From Thermoanaerobacter thermocopriae JCM 7501 (GTDB taxonomy: Bacteria; Bacillota; Thermoanaerobacteria; Thermoanaerobacterales; Thermoanaerobacteraceae): DNA of 64,000 bases. The notes beneath the pieces are model-generated. The model did no database searches. It was not told where the DNA came from and was given only the letters and a program-made list of their open reading frames with translations. The stretch is taken from positions 1-64,000 of the forward strand of contig NZ_BAZY01000002.1 in assembly GCF_001310975.1 (NCBI RefSeq), given 5' to 3'. The translations under genes were made by a program, and so were the position numbers. Positions 60,557-64,000 of the stretch are shown piece after piece (positions within the stretch are counted from its first letter, which is position 1; each line of letters opens with the position of its first letter).

Positions 60557-60865
60557 ATGTATAAGATTGCTTTAGTATGTGAAAACGGTGCAAGTACAGG
60601 CATTCTAGTCAGAAAAATGAGAGAAGCAGCTAAAAAACATGGGATAGAGGCGGAAATTCAAGCTTATGCTTATACACAATTGGAAAATTTCATTGAAGAG
60701 GTAGATGCTATACTTTTAAGCCCACAGATCGCATACAGAAAGGACGTTATTGTAAAAACATTTTCAAAGTATGCGGATAAAATTGATGTTATAAAACCGA
60801 TGGATTTTGGAATGATGAATGGCGAAAAAATTCTGAAAGATGCTATTGCGATTATTAAAAAATGA
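60557..60865 (+). CDS. celA: PTS lactose/cellobiose-type EIIB
   Basis: 102-residue phosphocarrier with the Cys-containing loop LVCENGASTGILVRKM near the N terminus, typical of the cellobiose/lichenan group. TAGGTGGTG precedes ATG 60557. It is the first gene downstream of the sigma-54 promoter. The matching EIIC gene follows only after an IS remnant, and no lactose-type EIIA gene is visible in the window. Confidence 0.88.
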   Translation: MYKIALVCENGASTGILVRKMREAAKKHGIEAEIQAYAYTQLENFIEEVDAILLSPQIAYRKDVIVKTFSKYADKIDVIKPMDFGMMNGEKILKDAIAIIKK

Positions 60866-61009
60866 TTTAATTGCTGTACTTACAATACGTACTAATAATT
60901 CTTATGGGTGATGTCATTAAAAAACTTGTTCAAGCATATGATTGCTTACGATTTCGGGAGGTGGCTATTTGATGCTAAAAGTACGCTGATGCACGGTTTC
61001 CATCTATTG

Positions 61010-61479
61010 CTATTTCGTAAACATCTTTAAAATAGAATTTTCCATCCATATATATGATTCTTTTTCAAGGGCTTGGCCGATTTCCTGACAAATAGGTTCA
61101 GCAATGTCGACTAACTTATGAAAGAAGGCTTCAATGTCATCACAGTAATCCTGTTTGAACCTTGAGCAAAAGAAGCATCAGGAACAGTATTAAGCCCACA
61201 AAAATCACGGAGTCATTTTGAAAATGGCAAAAAGTAATAAGTAAATCAATAGTTGATATAGAAAGTAACTTTTGCAGCAGTAAGGTTGAAACAATTGAAT
61301 CGAGAGAATTATCATGAGGGCGAGCAGTAGCTTTATTATAGTGAAAATACCAATCCTACAGGGATTAACTTACAAATATTAATATACTGGTTAAGAAGCT
61401 CAAGTAACTGAGGTTTTTGAACAACAACAAATTTATGAAAATCACCAATAAAATCAGAAAAATGAAGTTGCTGTATCAT
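61010..61479 (-). pseudogene. transposase remnant (N-terminal part) between celA and celB
   Basis: From ATG 61479 on the minus strand, preceded by AAAGGAGA, the reading is IQQLHFSDFIGDFHKFVVVQ and KPQLLELLNQYINICKLIPV. After stops it continues in other frames as LDSIVSTLLLQKLLSISTID, LRDFCGLNTVPDAS, FSRFKQDYCDDIEAFFHKLV and PICQEIGQALEKES. This is the N-terminal third of an IS4/IS1182-like transposase with several disruptions. It separates celA from celB. The stretch 60866-61009 shows nothing. Confidence 0.65.
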
Positions 61480-61497
61480 GCAGGATCTCCTTTCGTC

Positions 61498-61526
61498 TTA
61501 GTTGGATTTAGAATATTTGGTATAAT
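61498..61526 (+). promoter_or_regulatory. possible outward promoter ahead of celB
   Basis: TTAGTT, a 17-base spacer and a perfect TATAAT at 61521-61526, lying just outside the 5' end of the IS remnant and pointing at celB. Confidence 0.4.
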
Positions 61527-61642
61527 ATGTAATTCGACAAAAGTGGAGGAAAATCCTGCTGATATATAAAATAAAACCCTTTAAAATCAATAATTTTGGG
61601 GTTTTACAAAAAGCTAAAAAAAATATTTTATAGGAGGGAAAA

Positions 61643-62907
61643 ATGATGGATAGGCTTATAAACGCATTGCAAAAAAGGCTAATGCCTATAGCAAAGAAAA
61701 TGAGCGACATTAAATTTTTAAGTGCATTAGGTGCTACATTCCAAATCTTATTGCCGGTTATTTTACTTGGTTCATTCGCTGCCTTAGGAGCATTTTTAAA
61801 TATCCCGGTATGGCAAAGTTTTGTTAAAAATACAGGTTAGCAACTGTATTCATGACAATTCAATCTCTAACACTTAGTATTATTGCTTTGTATGTTGCTA
61901 TTGTATTACCATATCAATATGCAACAAAATTGGGAATGAAACCTCTTTCCACAACGATTATTAGTTTTATGACATTTTTGTTAATTACTCCACATAAACT
62001 ATATACTGATATTCCTACTGAATGGTTAGGGTATCCAGGTTTATTTAGTGCGATGCTTATAAGTGCCTTTACCGTAAGATTTACAAAATTGCTGCAAGAT
62101 AAAAAGATTTATTTACGTATGCCAGAAGGTGTACCACCTATAGTAGAAGAAGCCTTTGCAAGTTTAGTGCCGGCACTGTTCTCCGCACTTTTAGCAGCGT
62201 TTATAGAAGTAGGATTAGCTAAGACAAGTTTTGGAAGCATTCATCAAGTAATTTACTCACTAATTCAAGTACCACTACAAGGAATTGGATTGTCTTTTCC
62301 AGCTTACCTTCTTGTCCAAATACTATCTACCTTGTTTATGTTTTTTGGTATTCATGGCAATGTGGTTTTTAGCACCATTTCACCGTTGACATTAGCTGCA
62401 TCTGCTGAAAATTTAAAGGCACTGTCATCTGGTTTACCTTTACCGAATATTATCACTGATTCATTTTCTGTATTATGTCAACCTGGAGGCATTGGAGGTA
62501 CATTTGGTCTTGCATTTTTAATGGCGTTTACTGCAAAGAGTAAGAGATTAAAAACACTTGGTAAAATGTCGATAATTCCTGCAATTTTTGGCATTAACGA
62601 ACCATTGCTATTTGGAATACCAATTTTATTAAATCCATTATTATTCATTCCTTATATTTTGAATCCGATTATTGCTACAACAATAAGTTATCTTTCAATA
62701 GCACTTGGCATTACCCCGAGATTATCCGGTGTTATAGTACACTGGACTGTGCCGCCGGTTGTTTCAGGTTTTCTCGCGCAAGGTGTGCCAACAGCAATTT
62801 TGCAAATAGTAGTGATTATTATAACAACTTTAATATGGCTTCCGTTTTTTAAGATAGTAGATAGACAAATTATGTTGGAAGAAACAGAAGAAACATTAGT
62901 AAAATAA
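61643..62907 (+). CDS. celB: PTS lactose/cellobiose-type EIIC, frameshifted
   Basis: Membrane permease of about 421 residues when restored, with roughly ten hydrophobic segments. It has the family motif FGIHGNVVFSTISPLTLAA and the conserved FGINEPLLFGIPILLNP. The first frame ends at 61840 in NTG and continues LATVFMTIQSLTLSIIALYV, so one T is missing near 61837. TAGGAGGG precedes ATG 61643 (or 61646). It is the translocator for the EIIB encoded upstream. The beta-glucoside or chitobiose choice cannot be made. Confidence 0.88.
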
Positions 62908-62918
62908 ATTAAATTGTT

Positions 62919-62955
62919 TATAAGAGGGGCGATGAAGCCATCTCTTCTTTTTATC
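62919..62955 (+). terminator. weak terminator after celB
   Basis: Arms AAGAG / CTCTT with an extended imperfect stem around GGGCGATGAAGCC, followed by TCTTTTTA. The remainder up to 63196 shows no gene. Confidence 0.4.
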
Positions 62956-63196
62956 AGTACAACTCAATTATTAAGTAACTTTCATTTTGACAAGCAATTA
63001 TGACTAGTTAATGGGATGTGCTAAAAGTCTGTATTGACGTTATTCTGGGAAGAATAGAGAAAATCACTGTGGATTTTGGCTATATGGACAAAAATGACGT
63101 ATGAAAAGGTAAATTAAAGAGTTTTAATGGAATATTTATTGATGATATAAAAAAGTAATTGTCTATTTGCGAAAACTTAAATTTAGGAGGGATATT

Positions 63197-64000
63197 ATGA
63201 AATATCCAAACTTATTTTCACCGATTAAGATCAATGATATGATGGTAAGAAATCGAATTGTGGCTGCACCTATTGGACAGAAATTTTTTGACAAATCCTT
63301 AGGTGGAGCGGGAATTGTTATCGCTGGTTCTGTCATTGCAGAACCTGGAAAGTCTTCGTTTGCTTCAGCAGATGAACCTTATGCATTTTCAAAATATGAG
63401 GTTGAACAAACAAGACAAAGGATTTTGATTGCACGTCAGGCGGGTGCAAAAGCTTCTATTGAAATTGTACATGCAGGTCAATATGCTCGAGTAAAAGATT
63501 TTGCCAAAGGACCTTCCGGATTTATTAGAAATGATGGAGTAGAAGTAAAAGAAATGACAGAAGAAATGATGGAGGAAACACTTCGCTGGTACGAACAAAC
63601 TGCATTTGACGCTAAAGATATAGGCTTTGATATGATTTGTATGCATTTTGGACATGGCTGGCTACCAGCACAATTCCTTTCACCATTTTTTAATAAAAGA
63701 ACAGATAAATATGGTGGAAGCCTTGAGAACAGAGCAAGATTTCCTCTAATGATTTTAGAAAGGGTTAGAAAAGCGGTAGGAGCAAATTTCCCTATTGATA
63801 TGCGAATTTCGGCAACAGAATGGGTCGAGGGTGGGATAGAATTTGAAGAGGTGTTGGCTTTTATAAAGATGGCAGAACCATTAATTGATATGGTACAGAT
63901 TTCGTGTGGGTTAGACATGGAGCGCGAGGCTAATGTTCATATGGTTACAACTAATTTTTCAGAACATGTGCCTAATGCAAAATATGCAAAAATCGTAAAA
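63197..64000 (+). CDS. NADH:flavin oxidoreductase (Old Yellow Enzyme family), partial
   Basis: The frame is open from ATG 63197, preceded by TTAGGAGGG, to the window end, 268 codons without a stop. It starts KYPNLFSPIKINDMMVRNRI. It carries the FMN-barrel motifs IEIVHAGQYAR, the catalytic-type His pair in ICMHFGHGWLPAQFLSPFFN, NKRTDKYGGSLENRARFP and DMRISATEW. The family reduces activated C=C bonds (enoate or dienoyl-CoA reductases). Whether the C-terminal iron-sulfur and FAD domains follow, as in the enzyme at 22801-24801, cannot be seen. Its relation to the cel PTS is unknown. Confidence 0.87.
   Translation, partial: MKYPNLFSPIKINDMMVRNRIVAAPIGQKFFDKSLGGAGIVIAGSVIAEPGKSSFASADEPYAFSKYEVEQTRQRILIARQAGAKASIEIVHAGQYARVKDFAKGPSGFIRNDGVEVKEMTEEMMEETLRWYEQTAFDAKDIGFDMICMHFGHGWLPAQFLSPFFNKRTDKYGGSLENRARFPLMILERVRKAVGANFPIDMRISATEWVEGGIEFEEVLAFIKMAEPLIDMVQISCGLDMEREANVHMVTTNFSEHVPNAKYAKIVK

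Noticed and set aside
29-62907. Programmed -1 frameshifting as the cause of the split genes
   Set aside because: The joins are in unrelated housekeeping and metabolic genes, without consistent slippery heptamers or downstream structures, and each is explained by a missing base.
1-64000. Numerous opposite-strand and offset open frames of 60-160 codons
   Set aside because: They lie over well-supported genes, lack ribosome sites and have unnatural composition, so they are shadows.

Overview
The window looks like a stretch of chromosome from a thermophilic, spore-forming, fermentative Firmicute, most likely Thermoanaerobacter or a close relative. The reasons are AT-rich sequence, strong AGGAGG-type ribosome sites, frequent GTG/TTG starts, a Leu T-box ahead of leuS, a small acid-soluble spore protein (Tlp), many PRD-type regulators and PTS operons, and decayed insertion sequences. 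The genus is an inference. No tRNA, rRNA, CRISPR array or intact mobile element was seen.

Layout. 0-1.2 kb: a class I aminotransferase. 1.3-8.5 kb: a PRD/EIIB/EIIA regulator, an ascorbate-type PTS (EIIB, EIIC), a phosphotriesterase-like lactonase, a creatininase-family hydrolase, a SIS protein and a KDPG-type aldolase, together a sugar-acid or lactone pathway of unknown substrate. 8.6-9.3 kb: IS1182-type remnant. 9.4-14.9 kb: complete sorbitol PTS operon (srlD, SorC regulator, gutM, srlA, srlE, srlB, fructose-6-phosphate aldolase) with a matched pair of SorC-like operators. 14.9-16.4 kb: IS graveyard. 16.4-20.9 kb: RpiR regulator divergent from a GH4 glucosidase plus alpha-glucoside PTS. 21-26.7 kb (minus strand): sigma-54 activator, a near-perfect sigma-54 promoter, then an enoate-reductase-like flavoenzyme and both subunits of aconitase X. 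27.3-34.6 kb: PRD regulator, split fructose-type PTS and GH38 glycosidase, probably for mannosylglycerate. 34.7-40 kb: iron alcohol dehydrogenase, PBP1A, M28 peptidase. 40.2-44 kb: TetR regulator and a three-gene 2-hydroxyacyl-CoA-dehydratase/double-cubane-like reductase with its activator ATPase. 44-49 kb: CDF remnant, ECF S component, FetAB-like exporter, ECF sigma factor with a membrane-anchored beta-propeller partner. 49-57 kb: T-box-leuS, azlCD, psuK-psuG, tlp, PiT phosphate transporter with its DUF47 partner. 57.4-64 kb: LevR-type sigma-54 regulator, its likely enhancer and promoter, a cellobiose-type PTS interrupted by an IS remnant, and the start of an Old Yellow Enzyme family gene that runs off the window.

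A point that affects the whole annotation: about 17 otherwise full-length genes carry one or two net deletions, mostly one base in a short homopolymer. The essential leuS is among them. Restoring the bases rebuilds proteins of normal family length. Systematic sequence error is therefore a better explanation than mass pseudogenisation. These genes are listed as single CDS features across the shift, with the shift position given.

Functionally the region is a carbohydrate-utilisation island with five or six PTS systems. Each has its own regulator type (PRD, SorC, RpiR, PRD, LevR), and it is interspersed with redox enzymes and housekeeping genes.
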